A DNA stretch of 64,000 nucleotides, from the NCBI GenBank assembly GCA_028023455.1, contig JAQFVV010012416.1, positions 3,393,594 to 3,457,593 of the forward strand, given 5' to 3'. The position numbers and the translations under genes are program-made. Source of the DNA: Epiperipatus broadwayi (taxonomy: Eukaryota; Onychophora; Udeonychophora; Euonychophora; Peripatidae). Below are positions 38,826-50,819 of this stretch, in pieces (the first letter of the stretch is position 1; each line of letters starts with the position of its first letter). A model generated the notes under the pieces. The model saw only the letters and a list, made by a program, of their open reading frames with translations, made no database searches and was not told the origin of the DNA.

Positions 38826-38888
38826 TTCATCATCATCATTATCAAAATTATCAATCCATTGCAGGATGAAGGACTCTCCAAATTCAAT
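38826..38888 (-). mobile_element. Very short RTE 3' tail
   Basis: On the minus strand it reads GAGAGTCCTTCATCCTGCAA and TGGATTGATAATTTTG followed by GATGATGATGA. That is the extreme 3' end of the same RTE family, only about 60 bp long. Confidence 0.7.
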
Positions 38889-39059
38889 CTATATTATAGT
38901 ATATATTACATTATCATATACATATTATGAGGTAATAAGTATTGGACTGCAGCTGTTATTACTATATTATTATTCACCAAAAAACATTAGCCAGTGTGGT
39001 GATCTTTCTTCTCAGTTGTCTGATAAGGCAGAATGAATGTATATGTAAATGATAAATAT

Positions 39060-41690
39060 TTTTCCAATAAATATATACAATCATGTCCCAGGAGGCTGTA
39101 AAGTCACCAACCAAGGCAGCAGTTGGTGGCAGAAGGTGAAGAGTGCTAAGAATTCCCTGATTGTGGACCCAGGCTGCCACATAATGAAGACTTTTTATTT
39201 AGGTACTTACAACTACAGATCAAGTGAAAGAAGATTGCAAGAATTAGAAAAAGAACTGTCTTATATTAAATGGAACATTATTGGACATTATGAAGTTAGA
39301 AAAAAAGGTGAAGAGACAATTGATTTAAAAAGTGGGTATTATAAATAAAAAGTGGAAGAACAACATTGTGGAGATTGATGGTGTATTGGACAGAGTGGCA
39401 AGATTAGTTATACAACTTAATAGCAGATGCCAAATGCAGATAATTCATGTTTATGCTCCAAGTTGTCATAGTGATGAAGTAGTAGAAGATTTTTATATGG
39501 ATGTACAAAAGGCTTTTGATCAGAGTAAACAAATGAAAGATGAAAGTGCTGTAGGTAATTTTGGTTATGGTAATAGAAATGAGAGAGGACATAGACTTGT
39601 GGAGTTTGCAGAAAAAGAAAAACTTTATATTTTTAATTCTTTTTTTTTTTTGAGAAAAATGTTAAAAGAAAATGGACATGGAAGCATCCACAATTGGATT
39701 ATATTTTGACTAACAGAAAATACATACTTTAAAATTGTAATTTTCTTAATAAATTTAACACAGGAAATGACAATGATTAGTAAGATATAAAATATGTGTT
39801 AATGCAAAATTATAGAGACAAAAATTATTAAAAAAAAAACAATATTTACAGTTGATATTCGTAATCTTCAGAACCATTCTAATGAATTTAAATTAGAACT
39901 TACAAATCGGTTTGAAGTATTAGATTTTGAACATGATTCAGATTTGAATGAAATTAATATGAAAATAACTTATAATTTTAAAAACTGCAACAAAGATAGC
40001 TGGTAAAAAAAAGCAGCAATTGACCAATAAAATTTTTACTGAGACTAGAGAATTCATAAAGAAAAGAAGAAATATGAAGATATACAAAAATGCTACATTA
40101 AAAAGGATTGAATATCTCAAATTTTGTAAAATGGTACAGAAAAGAGTTGAAAATGATATAAGAAAGTATAACTGTAAACTAGCAAGGAAAGCTGTAGAAG
40201 AGAATAAAAATATCAAGAGTGTAAAACAACATTTTGGTATTGGTAGAAAATTTATATCTGCAATAAGAAAAAAAAGATAGAATTATTACTAAAAGAGAGA
40301 TGACATTATGAAATAGGTAGAAGACTTCTATCAAGAATTATATGGTAATAAAGAACAAGTACCTCCTATATCTAATATATCTTCCAAATTGCCCAGAATT
40401 TTAAATGAAGAAGTGAGATGCAATTAAATTTATGAAGAAAGGAAAGGCTCCAGGTAGTGATGGAATTATAATTGATATATTAAAAAAAGGTGAAGAAGTA
40501 AAAATTTTTTTTAGCTAAGTTATATATCAAATGTCTAAATGATAAAGATGTACCAGATGATTGGAAGAATGCAGTATTAATATTAATATTTAAAAAAGGT
40601 GATAAAGAAGATATTAGAAGGTACAGACATATGAGCCTTTTATCAGTTTTATACAAAATTTTTACCAAGATAATTACAGCTCATCTACAGAGAACACTGG
40701 ATTTCCACCAACCAAGAGAATAAGTTGGATTTAAAAGTGGAAAATTTTAGTACAGTAGATCATATACAGGTATTGAGAGAACTTATAGAAAGGACAAATA
40801 AATATGAGTTTCCATTATGCTTTGGATTTGTAGTATTAAGGTATAGATCCAGGATATTGTTATATTTTAAAGAATATGTATAAAAATGCAACAGCAACAA
40901 TTAGATTACATAATGATACTAGGAAAGTCAACATTGAAAAGGGTGCAAGACAGTGTGATTCCATATCTCCAAAACTTTTTACAGCATTATTGCAAGAAGT
41001 ATTTTGTGGATTAGAATGGGAAGCTAAAGGAGTGAAGAAAGTAAATGGAGATTATATGTCATTTAGATTTTGCAGATGATGTAGTTGTTTTTGCAAATAA
41101 TGCTTTAGAGTTGCATGAAATGTTTCAGGAGTTATTGGATGAAAGTAGGACTAAAGTAATGTTTAATGGATCTTCTCAAAATATGAAAATAAAGATTGAT
41201 TATAATGAGTTAGAAGCTAACAGTTACAAATACCTTGGTCAGATTGTTAATACAGATGGAAACATAATGGATTAAATTAATTACAGAATTAAACTCGGTT
41301 GGAATGCTTTTGGTAGAAATAACTTGATACTAAAAGAAAATATGTCTATGTGTTTGAAAAGGAAGGTGAAACACAATACATGAATAAGAAAACAAACAGA
41401 TGTTACTGACATTGTTGAAAGAATTAAAAGACTGAAGTGGAGTTGGGTTGGAAAGATTGTTAAAAGAAATGATAATAGTTGGACAAGTTGAAATCTTAAA
41501 TCGGATTCCAAGAGATTATAAAAGACCCAGAAAGAGACCACATATGAGATAGATGGATGAAATAAGAAAATGTGCAGGGGTGATGTGTAGAAGAGAAGCT
41601 AAAGATCAGAAAAGATGGATTGAACTTGGATAGACCTTCATCCTGCAGTGGATTGATAATGGTTGTTGATGATGATGATGATAATTGTTA
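39060..41690 (+). pseudogene. Decayed RTE-clade non-LTR retrotransposon
   Basis: A 5' leader (39085-39185) is followed by an APE-type endonuclease: GTYNYRSSERRLQELEKEL, IIGHYEVRKKGEETIDLKSG, DRVARLVIQL, HVYAP, then AVGNFGYGNRNERGHRLVEF and LDYILTNRK. A deletion between QSKQMK and DESAVG removes the family's catalytic GDFN-type segment. The RT follows in several frames: GKAPGSDG (40449), WKNAVLI, then a deletion over motif A. QCDSISPKLFTALLQEV and DFADDVVVF (motif C, 41066) remain. The C-terminus has RIKRLKWSWVGKI, IPRDYKRPRKRP and a GATGATGATG tail at 41666. At least three frames, two deletions and stops show it is dead. It is antisense to the host gene. Confidence 0.88.
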
Positions 41691-41826
41691 AATATAATAT
41701 TCATATATGAATACATTAAGCTATTTTGACAAAAATTATTTTAAAAAAAAATGGATATGAAGCTTTTTTTTAAAAAAAAAAAAAAGTGTATTTATAAAAT
41801 AAGTTCAAATTAATCATTCTACTTAC

Positions 41827-41961
41827 AAGGCCCAATCCACAGCAATGATCAAGCTGATATCGTTTGTTGGTAAGCCAACTGCGGTGAGTACTAATAACAT
41901 GGTGACTAGGCCGGCACTTGGAACACTTGCAGCTCCAATACTAGCCACTGTTGCTGTTAAG
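41827..41961 (-). CDS. SLC1A2: EAAT2-like glutamate transporter, internal exon (HP2 and start of TM8)
   Basis: A 135-bp exon encoding hairpin HP2, the extracellular gate, and the beginning of TM8. It reads [17 protein letters not shown], then a hydrophobic stretch, then [17 protein letters not shown]. The HP2 tip with SVPSAG resembles vertebrate EAAT2 (SIPSAG) more than EAAT1 or EAAT3 (GIPQAG). It is flanked by a tttttag acceptor and a CTT/gtaagt donor. The phase fits both neighbours: its first base completes a Ser codon, and its last two bases plus A of the next exon make Leu. It is too short to appear as an ATG-started reading frame. It sits between a 13.2-kb intron upstream and a 6.2-kb intron downstream, both filled with transposons. 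Confidence 0.93.
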
Positions 41962-42136
41962 CTAAAAATTAAAATAACATAAAACCAAGTGCAATTTTAC
42001 AGTTTTATAAAAATATTTCTCATCAAAGATTTAACGAATAGAACTTATAGTTCTTGTCATTGTTTAAAAAATTATTCAAAATAAATTTATTTTTTTAATT
42101 TAATTTTTGCAAATATTAAATATAAATTTAATTTTA

Positions 42137-42361
42137 ATTAGAAGAGATTTAAACTCAGATTGCAACCAATAGACATAACCACATACATATATGTGTGGGA
42201 GATGATGATCTAGACCAAGTGAGGTTTGCTGATTAATCATGAAATATATATATTGGAGATCATTCATCTTTTTTACATGTAAGTGTCATGTGTATTGGTT
42301 ATATATGATGGAGTGGATAGCTGAAGAAAGCTTAAAAATCTGAGTTCAAATCCTTTCTAAT
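42137..42361. mobile_element. Short TIR element (MITE-like, about 225 bp)
   Basis: Left end ATTAGAAGAGATTTAAACTC and right end, inverted, ATTAGAAAGGATTTGAACTC are alike over about 25 bp. A second inverted pair (CCAATAGACA / TGTGTATTGG) lies inside. There is no coding sequence. A half-similar end occurs near 35.8 kb. Confidence 0.65.
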
Positions 42362-43019
42362 TACATTAAGTTCAGCATCAATATACTTGTATTTAATTTT
42401 AATGAAATAAGATCATATTAAAATATCAGATCAAAATGAAATATACTACTAAAAAATTTTAAACTAAAAAAAATATTTTTTCTTTATTATTACAGATATC
42501 CTTCACTTATGTAAATAATTTTTTGGGATGTTTTCTTGTTTAAGACGAATTTTTAGGTAAGATGAATTTCCATTCAGATATGTTTTTCGTACCTAAGATG
42601 TAAAATGTAATATGTTTGGAGGAAATGAAAACAGGCATTGATAGATATATCACAAGAAATGTGCATATAACATTAAACAAACAAAAACTGAGAATTGTGT
42701 TATTATATGCATTGCATTATAAAACAAAAGTATATACTTTTACATATATTGAAAATTATTTAGAGAAGTCCAGATAGTAAGTCAGAATTATATAATTAGA
42801 GCATTAATTGCAAATAACTTACAAAAATTCAGGGTTTTTAAAAAAATAAATGTCTATAAAATAATAAGTAAATTTAGAAAAACCCTCTTTTTAAAAAGCC
42901 ATGACAAATAACCAGTTATATAAAGTCATGCTGATACAAGAAATAAAAAAAAACATTTTTCTCAAGCACTGAAATATGGGGTAACCATAAAAAGGTGGCG
43001 CAACATTTTAAAAACTACT

Positions 43020-43130
43020 TTTTTTTTTTTTAAAGTGTCATAGCATCGGCCGGGATGCGAACCCGCAACCCGGGCAACTGCCTGCAAGTGCAAGGCAGTC
43101 GCGCTGACCTCTCGACCACCAATGCAAGAC
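43020..43130 (-). mobile_element. tRNA-derived SINE with 10-bp target duplication
   Basis: On the minus strand it begins CTTGCATTGGTGGTCGAGAG (A box) and continues through an anticodon-arm-like CTGCCTTGCA segment. It has a perfect B box GGTTCGCATCCC, ends GATGCTATGACA and carries an A tail. The direct repeat AAAAACTACT flanks it at 43010-43019 and 43131-43140. It is the best preserved and most GC-rich copy of the family, so it is probably the youngest. Confidence 0.9.
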
Positions 43131-44300
43131 AAAAACTACTTTGTATTAAATTAATGTAGAAAAGAGCCTAAATAAAAGATAAGAAAAGGCTTTGTCAAAA
43201 ATTTTAATGGAAAAAATTTCCGTACTTCACACAATCCTTTTCACTTCAATCAAAAATTGTTCAATGCTTAAAAGAAGTAGTACATTTATTTTTAAATTGT
43301 TCTTTAGTAAACAAAATGTCAACAGAAATGTAAGCAAAAGAAGTGGAAAAAGTTATCTGGGGCTGGAAGTAAAGCAACAACAACAACAAAAATGTTAACT
43401 GTTAATTTATTTTGATTCTTTAAAAAACAAAAAAATGAAAGAAAACAGGAAGATACACTGGCAATTTTTATTCTTCTATCATAAAAGTTTTGTTTTGATA
43501 GTACAGTAAAAAGGTGTCTTTTACTGATAATAGTATTACATATTTTTTTTTTGTTTGTTTTCTTTTTGAAAAAAATCTTTATATTTTTATATTTCTGAAA
43601 TTTTTTATTGGCAAGTATACAGTTAAAATAAAAATTTAAATGTCAAATAATTTATTTTATATTTTAATGGTTTGGATTAAAAATAGTTATCAAGCAAAAC
43701 AAAGCATGATTATTTTTATTCCGTAAGATTTTTATTATATTTTTAAATTTGTTTTATTTTTCTCATTTTTTTAATTTTGTAAATTTTTGTCTATTTTTAA
43801 TAAAGATTTTTTTTATCATTTAATACCTTTTTTATCATTATTATCCATTGCTTTCTTCAGTAGATCATTTTAAATAAGTATATACCCACTTCATTGACCA
43901 TTAGAGGGAAAAGGCCTCTTTAACAGTTTTTTAAAACATTAAAGGAACAGACAGTATTCACTACACTTGCCAATCACCAGATTGTGAGGGTTTAAATGTT
44001 TTTCCATTTTTGTGTTACTCTTAAACAAGAATAGCTAGATTCCCATTTATTGACCAATATTAGATGGTTAGATAGGTTGGCTATGAGCCAGGTACCTTAG
44101 AGAAACTTTCTAAGCCTCTTGAAAAGACTTTCAATGGCCTAGCTTTGAATTCTGTGTCATAGTCTTGGTCAGGAGATGCACAACTGCTATAACACAAACT
44201 TTTTGAATTTTTTTAAAAGTCCAGTTTTTAAAAACTTGTCTCAGGCATTGAAATTGATTGGCCCAGTTCTGATAAATGAATATTCACATTTAAAGTTTTT

Positions 44301-44601
44301 CACAGGCAAAACTCTTCATATAGTAGTGCCACTCAGTGCAAACCAGAGTAATCAATGGATGCTCGAAGGTTTGTGCATAAAATTCCTAACTAGTGCCTAC
44401 TCATCCAACAACTAGTTTCTAGCTTGTGGCTTTCATTAGTGAGGAGCATTGGATCTGAGAGCACTGCACCTAGATCTTAGGATCGAATGCAACCCTCCAG
44501 CAGCCACTAGGTAGAGATTTTATGCACAAACCTTCCTGTATCCATTGATTACTCTGGTTTGCACTGAGTGGCACTACTGTATGGAGAGGTTTGCCTCTGT
44601 G
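44301..44601 (-). mobile_element. Hammerhead-bearing foldback element, copy c (complete)
   Basis: TIRs of about 75 bp, 44301-44375 and 44521-44601, both with GGCAAA-CTCT/CC and AACCAGAGTAATCAATGGAT. The interior holds the hammerhead region on the minus strand. It sits 140 bp from the LTR element start. CATGTGGTGTTT flank wording matches other members. Confidence 0.85.
44403..44454 (-). ncRNA. Hammerhead-like motif, copy c (core mutated)
   Basis: The same plan as copy b is seen, with the outer stem I ATCCAA/TTGGAT kept. The core reads CTAATGA instead of CTGATGA, and the cleavage site reads GUU with a shortened inner stem I. Loss of the invariant G predicts an inactive ribozyme. Confidence 0.65.
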
Positions 44602-44743
44602 AAAAGCAGATTGATCATGTGGTGTTTGATAGTCTCATTTAAAGTTATTTAGAATCAGCAAAAAAATAAAGAAATTATGTTTAATAAAAATTCTAAAACT
44701 TTCTGTAAGATTGTTATATATTGTTTAAGAAATTATTATATAT

Positions 44744-46829
44744 TGAAGCCATTTACACCATCATCAGTGTATGTTTACGTTTAAAATATTTTAACTCAAC
44801 TGAATTCAAACCTTTATCCTTACCAAACCAACTTTTCTACAGTTATTCTTTCCGAGGGTGAATCGTTACAGTGACACATGTATTACTAATGGTCCTTCCC
44901 ATACGAAGTTTTCCCGAAAACAAATCGAGTCATTCACCTCTTATAAGAAGTTTTCCCGAACTTTGGGTCATTCAAAGGGGTAAGTGAAGCAACCGACAGC
45001 AGAACACATACATATCAGGTAATGAAATTGAACCCTCCCAGCTTTAACGTAACTTTTAATTAGACCTCTACGTTTATGGACAACGTACATATTTTTTTTT
45101 GTTCGTTGACAAGCGCCAATCTCATTATATACAAGAATTGTAGGGCCTATTAAATATTTATTTGATTCAGCCTTTTAATTAGTCGTAATGCTCAGGGGGT
45201 GGTAGCGCCTTGCGCTGGAGAAGAAACGAAGGTGAACGAAATTTCAGATCAATTCTATCTATAGATTTCTATTCTCTTTTATTCCCATTAAAGTTTAAAC
45301 TAGACCTTTTTACAATCCTCATATACCTTACTATCTAATCTGTCTCGCTATAAATTATCGTTCAATTCATACCAGCATGCACGTGTATAAGATTTTGGAA
45401 TTTATAAATTCTATAACAAGTATCGCACTAAATCAATAATTTAATTACAGATCTACTATTACTTATTCAAAAAACACAATCAATAAATGGTACACATATA
45501 CATATAATAAATATTTTTAATGAATTATTATTAAGGAGAAGACAATAAATAAAAAAATTAATAATACAGGTATATTATGAAATATTCTCGCAATTAGGTT
45601 GGATTAACTTTAAAAATTTAAAATGGCATAATAAGTGTATATTTACCGGTATAGTATAATTTGAATAACTGGCATATGTGTTTCCAAGTTCACTCGCAAA
45701 ATGATTCCAGGGATTCTATCTAGGTAAATATGGCATCCATCACTTCCACTTCACATTTCTTTTCTTTAGTCCCTCTAAAGTGGCGTCTTCAATCTTCTGT
45801 TCCTTATTCTTTCAGCTCAATTCCAGAATGGCATACGATCAACACTGGATTCAAATAGCTTTAGTTATGTAGGGCAGTTGGAGATGTTGACTGTGGAATA
45901 TATTTACGTGGCATATTAAAATGGCTGGAGTCCAAACACTGACCAAGCACGATGGTGATTCTACCCATGCGATCCATGAGGTCACTCATATATGTAGTTC
46001 AGTTCACACTATTTACTTCTCCAACTTTCTACTTTTCAGTTAATGTAACAGCTTTTCCTAATAATTTTTCTTCAATAAAAATTCAGAATATCTGCACTCC
46101 TTACACGTCAGACTAGCAGAGCTCAACTGTCCGTTTCTTTCAAATTAATTAGTCAATCCCAGTTGCCTCCCTCCTGATCGCTGGTATTCCTTTGTTTCAA
46201 AAATAGATTTTTCTTATAAAAATGTCAAACAAAAGGAAAACCACTTAGCGATCTTGACTTTTACTTATCTCCCTTTTTTCTTTTAAATTCCTGAACTTCT
46301 AATTACAAATCCTTTTGTCAACTTTAACCAAACAAAAGAGATCGAAAATAGTTCAATAACTAATGGCATTCCATGTTCATATTTCTTTCTTTTTGATTTT
46401 TAATCAAAATTATTTCTGAAAAATCCATTTAATTAAAACAAACACACACAAAAAAAATATATCCATTCAAGCAGTTGGATTTTGCTTTCTTTATTTTTCT
46501 TTTTTTTTTTTTATTGAACAATGCGATCCATTTGGCCAATTCATTCAGGAAGTTTATACTTACAAAAGAAATTTTTCTTTTACCTGCTTTAAAGTTTTCT
46601 AAATTTCTACTTTCTTGTTCTCAACAATAATATTTACCTACATATACGTATGCCACTCATAATATATGCCCACACCCCTCGTTCCAGCAAATACACATGC
46701 GCTTGGTATGTGCGACTTTTACAAATAATTATATAATACTAATAATATATCAATAAATAAAAAAAATTATCTACAAACTACATTTTCATTCCCTTTTTCT
46801 AACAGGGTTTGAACCCAGTTCCTGTTACA
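44744..46829 (-). repeat. LTR (3' LTR by element orientation)
   Basis: 2086 bp, ending in TG at 44744 and CA at 46829 on the plus strand. It is highly similar to 48289-50377 with scattered substitutions and small indels. Flanks of the whole element (…ATATAT before 44744 and ATATAT after 50377) allow a 4-6-bp target duplication, though both lie in AT-rich sequence. Confidence 0.93.
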
Positions 46830-48288
46830 AAGTGCCCCTGTTGGAAAGACTTCAAAATGAGGTTTATTTCATTTTGAAGGCTACCAAAGAAAAAAAACAA
46901 CCCTAACCCTTTCCTATATGTACATATCTTTTCCCTTCCCTTCTGTTCCCCATAAACTTCATTTTACTATTTGCTATGGCTTTTGGCGGTTAGAATCCTT
47001 TCCCTGATCACATTTTTCCATTTGCCTCGATCTATAGGTTTATCCTATTCGCTTTCACTCATATCTATAGCACTTAACATCTCAGCCACCTCTTCAATTG
47101 ATGACCTCCCTTTCCCTATCAGCATCTGTTCGATCCTTGTTGGCAAATTGTGCCTGATGATTCTAATTATGTGTCACTCCGTCATATTGCATTCGTCCAA
47201 GGTTCGCAATTTAGCCGCTTGTCACCGAAAAAATTGCGTGTAGTTCTCTTGCCCATTTACTCTATATTTTTCCTGCATTGTATGGTATCTAATGATCTCT
47301 TGCCATTCTTCCGACCAAAACGTTTCACACACGGCTTCCGTATACTCTTTAAACATTCGAGGTTGGCAAAATAGAGACTCCCACCATGACAATGCACTCC
47401 CCGCCAAGTTGCTACACACTATTATTACCTTGTTCCCTTCTGACATTTCGTTTACGTTAAAGTACCTCTGTAGGCTTTTGAGGTGCTCTACTGGCATGTC
47501 TTCTATTTGATCGGAGAATGAACGGATCTTAAGGAATTGGTTAACATTTGTCTGGCTACCTATCTCTTTCTCCATGATTTGCTGCTCCTCCCTTATCTTC
47601 TCTCCTATTATGACTCGGCCCATCTTAATTTTATTTTCCTCTGTATTTTCCTCTACTTCTAATTTATCTGTCGCTTGCTTTTCACTCTTCCCCCACCTCT
47701 GCCTTACTGCTTCCTATTTCTTCATGCAACTTTTTCTCCAATTCTGTCAAACCCTTTTCATTTTCTATCTGCATCTCTGATAACCTTTCGTTCATTTCTA
47801 CCTTTACCTCCCTTATTGCTTTTCGTAACCTTTCTTCCATTTCTCATAACATTACCATGATCTGTTTAAACATGTCCATTTCCTTTCCCTTGTCTGACGT
47901 TTCTGAATCCATGTTGCTCTGTGACCTAGTTTTCATCTGATTTTAATTTTATATTATTTTTGTTTAATGCAATTAACAATACATACCGGGTTCAGTGTCC
48001 CAGCCCCCAACCATTTCTCCACGTAGTATTTATTATTTTTCCCTTTTTTGTTTTTGCCCTATTTGTCTATCAACCATTAAATTCTATTATTATTTTTCTC
48101 TTCCCAGAAAAAAAAATATTTAGCTGAACAGCACTAATTTTTACACTTAAAAAAAACAACAACTATATTTCCTCTTTTTTTAAAAAAAAAAAAGTTTTCT
48201 CCCTTTGATTTATGCGCCCTCTATATCCTTCAGCTGCATTCACCCTATCGCTCTCCATTCTTCAAAAGCCCCATCGTTGGGAGACCAA
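46830..48288 (-). pseudogene. Internal region with decayed gag only; pol absent
   Basis: On the minus strand a gag-like chain begins at about 47934 (MKTRSQSNMDSETSDKGKE), followed by a Glu/Lys-rich predicted coiled coil. A stop near 47846 and a frameshift near 47680 precede the 133-codon frame 47623-47222. That frame has VNQFLKIRSFSDQIEDMPVE and AGSALSWWESLF (the WW motif common in Ty3-type gag). A further shifted piece, IIRIIRHNLPTRIEQMLIG, lies at about 47130. No zinc knuckle, protease, RT or integrase is present: the internal region is only 1.46 kb. It could only move with help from another element. Confidence 0.8.
48267..48287 (-). promoter_or_regulatory. Primer-binding site, tRNA-Lys-like
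   Basis: One base inside the 5' LTR on the minus strand lies TGG followed by CCCAACG and TGGGGCT. This resembles the complement of the 3' end of tRNA-Lys(CTT), TGGCGCCCAACGTGGGGCT, with an extra A and a changed second triplet. Its position fixes the element's minus-strand orientation, in agreement with gag. Confidence 0.65.
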
Positions 48289-50377
48289 TGAAACCATTTA
48301 CACCATCGTCAGTGTATGTTTACATTTAAAATATTTTAACTCAACTGAATTCAAACCTTTATCCTTACCAAACCAACTTTTCTACAGTTATTCTTTCCAA
48401 GGGTGAATTGTTACAGTGACACATGTATTACTAACGGTCCTTCCCATACGAAGTTTTCCCGAAAACAAATCGAGTCATTCAACCCTTATAAGAAGTTTTC
48501 CCAAACTTTGGGTCATTCAAAGGGGTAAGTGAAGCAACCGACAGCAGAACACATATATATCAGGTAATGAAATTGAACCCTCCCAGCTTTAACGTAACTT
48601 TTAATTAGACCTCTACGTTTATGGACAACGTATATATATATTTTTTTGTTCATTGCCAAGTGCCAATCTCATTATATACAAGAATCATAGGGCTTAGTAA
48701 ATATTTATTTGATTCAGCCTTTTAATTAGTTGCCCATCTTAATGCTCAGGGGTGGTAGCGCCTTGCGCCGGAGAAGAAACGAAGGTGAACGAAATTTCAG
48801 ATCAATTCTATCTATATCTTTCTATTCTCTTTTATTCCCATTAAAGTTTAAACTAAACCTTTTTACAATCCTCATATACCTTACTATCTAATCTGTCTCA
48901 CTATAAATTATCGTTCAATTCACACCAGCACGCACGTGTATAAGATTTTGGAATTTATAAATTCTATAACATGTATCGCACTAAATAAATAATTTAATTA
49001 CAGATCTACTATTACTTATTCAAAAAACACAATCAATAAATGGCACACATATACATATAATAAATATTTTTAATGAATTATTATTAAGAGAAGACAATAA
49101 AAAAAATTAATAATACAGGTATATTTCGAAATATTCTCGCAATTAGGTTGGATTAACTTTAAAAATTTAAAATGGCATAATAAGTGTATATTTACCGGTA
49201 TAGTATAATTTGAATAACTGGCATATGTGTTTCCGAGTGCACTCGCAAAATGATTCCGGAGATTCTACCTAGGCAAATATGGCATCCATCGCTTCCACTT
49301 CACATTTCTTTCCTTTAGTCCCTCTAAAGTGGCATCTTCAATCTTCTGTTCCTTATTCTTTAAGCTCAATTCCAGAATGGCATATGATCAACACTGGATT
49401 CAAATAGCTTTAGTTATGTAGGGCAGTTGGAGATGTTGACTGTGGAATATATTTACATGGCATATTAAAATGGCTGGAGTCTGAACACCGACCAAGCATG
49501 ATGGTGATTCTATCCCATGTGATCCATGAGGTCACTCAATATGTAGTTCAGTTCGCACTATTTACTTCTCCAACTTTCTACTTTTCAGTTAATGTAACAG
49601 CTTTTCCTAATAATTTTTCTTCAATAAAATTCAGAATATCTGCACTCCTTACACGTCAGACTAGCAGAGCTCAACTGTCCGTTTCTTTCAAATTAATTAA
49701 TCAATCCCAGTTGCCTCCCTCCTGCTCGCTGGTATTCCTTTGTTTCAAAAATAGATTTTTTTTATAAAAATGTCAAACAAAAGGAAAACCACTTAGCGAT
49801 CTTGACTTTTACTTATCTCTCTTTTTTTTCTTTTAAATTCCTGAACTTTTAATTACAAATCCTTTTGTCAACTTTAACCAAACAAAAGAGATCGAAAATA
49901 GTTCAATAACTAATGGCTTTCCATGTTCATATTTCTTTCTTTTTGATTTTTAATCGAAATTATTTCTGAAAAATCCATTTAATTAAAACAAACACACACA
50001 AAAAAAATATATATCCATTCAAGCAGTTGGATTTTGCTTTCTTTCTTTTTCTTTCTTTTTATTGAACAATGCGATCCGTTTGGCCAATTCATTCAGGAAG
50101 TTTATACTTACAAAAGAAATTTTTCTTTTACCTGCTTTAAAGTCTTCTAAATTTCTACTTTCTTGTTCTCAACAATAATAATTACCTACATATACATATG
50201 CCAATCATAATATATGCCCACACCCCTCGTTCCAGCAAATACACACACGCTTGGTATGTGCGACTTTTACAAATAATTATATAATACTAATAATATATTA
50301 ATAAATAAAAAAAATTATCTACAAACTACATTTTCATTCCCTTTTTGTAACAGGGTTTGAACCCAGTTCCTGTTACA
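48289..50377 (-). repeat. LTR (5' LTR by element orientation)
   Basis: 2089 bp, TG to CA, partner of 44744-46829. On the minus strand it starts TGTAACAGGAACTGGGTTCA and ends GTGTAAATGGTTTCA. It contains no long reading frame of its own. The 89-codon frame at 49498-49767 is incidental. Confidence 0.93.
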
Positions 50378-50819
50378 ATATATATAATAAAATAAAATTA
50401 ACAAACTAGCTCAACAATTAAAAAAAACTTAAATCATAACCATGTTTTTACCTATGTACAAAGCCGTTTTTGAATGCAATTATGACATCACACACACATT
50501 TTAAAATTCATTATATACATAAATTATACACTTATATATATATATTGTACCGAGATACATCAGGAAGGAGTGTGTTTTCTTCGGAGTTACACATAATTTT
50601 GGATAAATATAAATTGATAAAAGATTTGTTTAAATATTTAATAAAAATAAAAGGTCTTGTAGGGTAAAAAAAAAAAAATTTTTTTATCATACAAGGGTTT
50701 ATCGTTAAAAGCATAAATTAGACAGTTTTATAAGATATAATTTTAGAATCACATTTAAATAAAACTTAAAGAATTAAAAAAACCTGATTTAATTAAAACT
50801 TGATTTAATTGAAATTTGA

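Larger units (their letters stand above)
35643..41826 (-). other. Transporter intron between the two last coding exons
   Basis: A 6.2-kb intron defined by gtaagt after 41827 and ctgcag before 35642. It contains an RTE 3' end (36.6 kb), an interspersed repeat copy (38.0-38.3 kb), a tiny RTE tail (38.83 kb) and a decayed RTE copy in the opposite orientation to the gene (39.06-41.69 kb). A compound (CT)n(CA)n(TA)n microsatellite lies at about 36735-36775. Between 35650 and 36600 only AT-rich unique-looking sequence is seen, with a half-copy of the short TIR found at 42.1-42.4 kb near 35790-35850. Confidence 0.85.

Noticed and set aside
44760-44775. CATCATCAGTG as a further hammerhead core in the LTR
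   Set aside because: CTGATGA is present on the minus strand but no stem II or GAAA follows.
47292-47780. Plus-strand frames inside the LTR element
   Set aside because: They are antisense shadows of the minus-strand gag.
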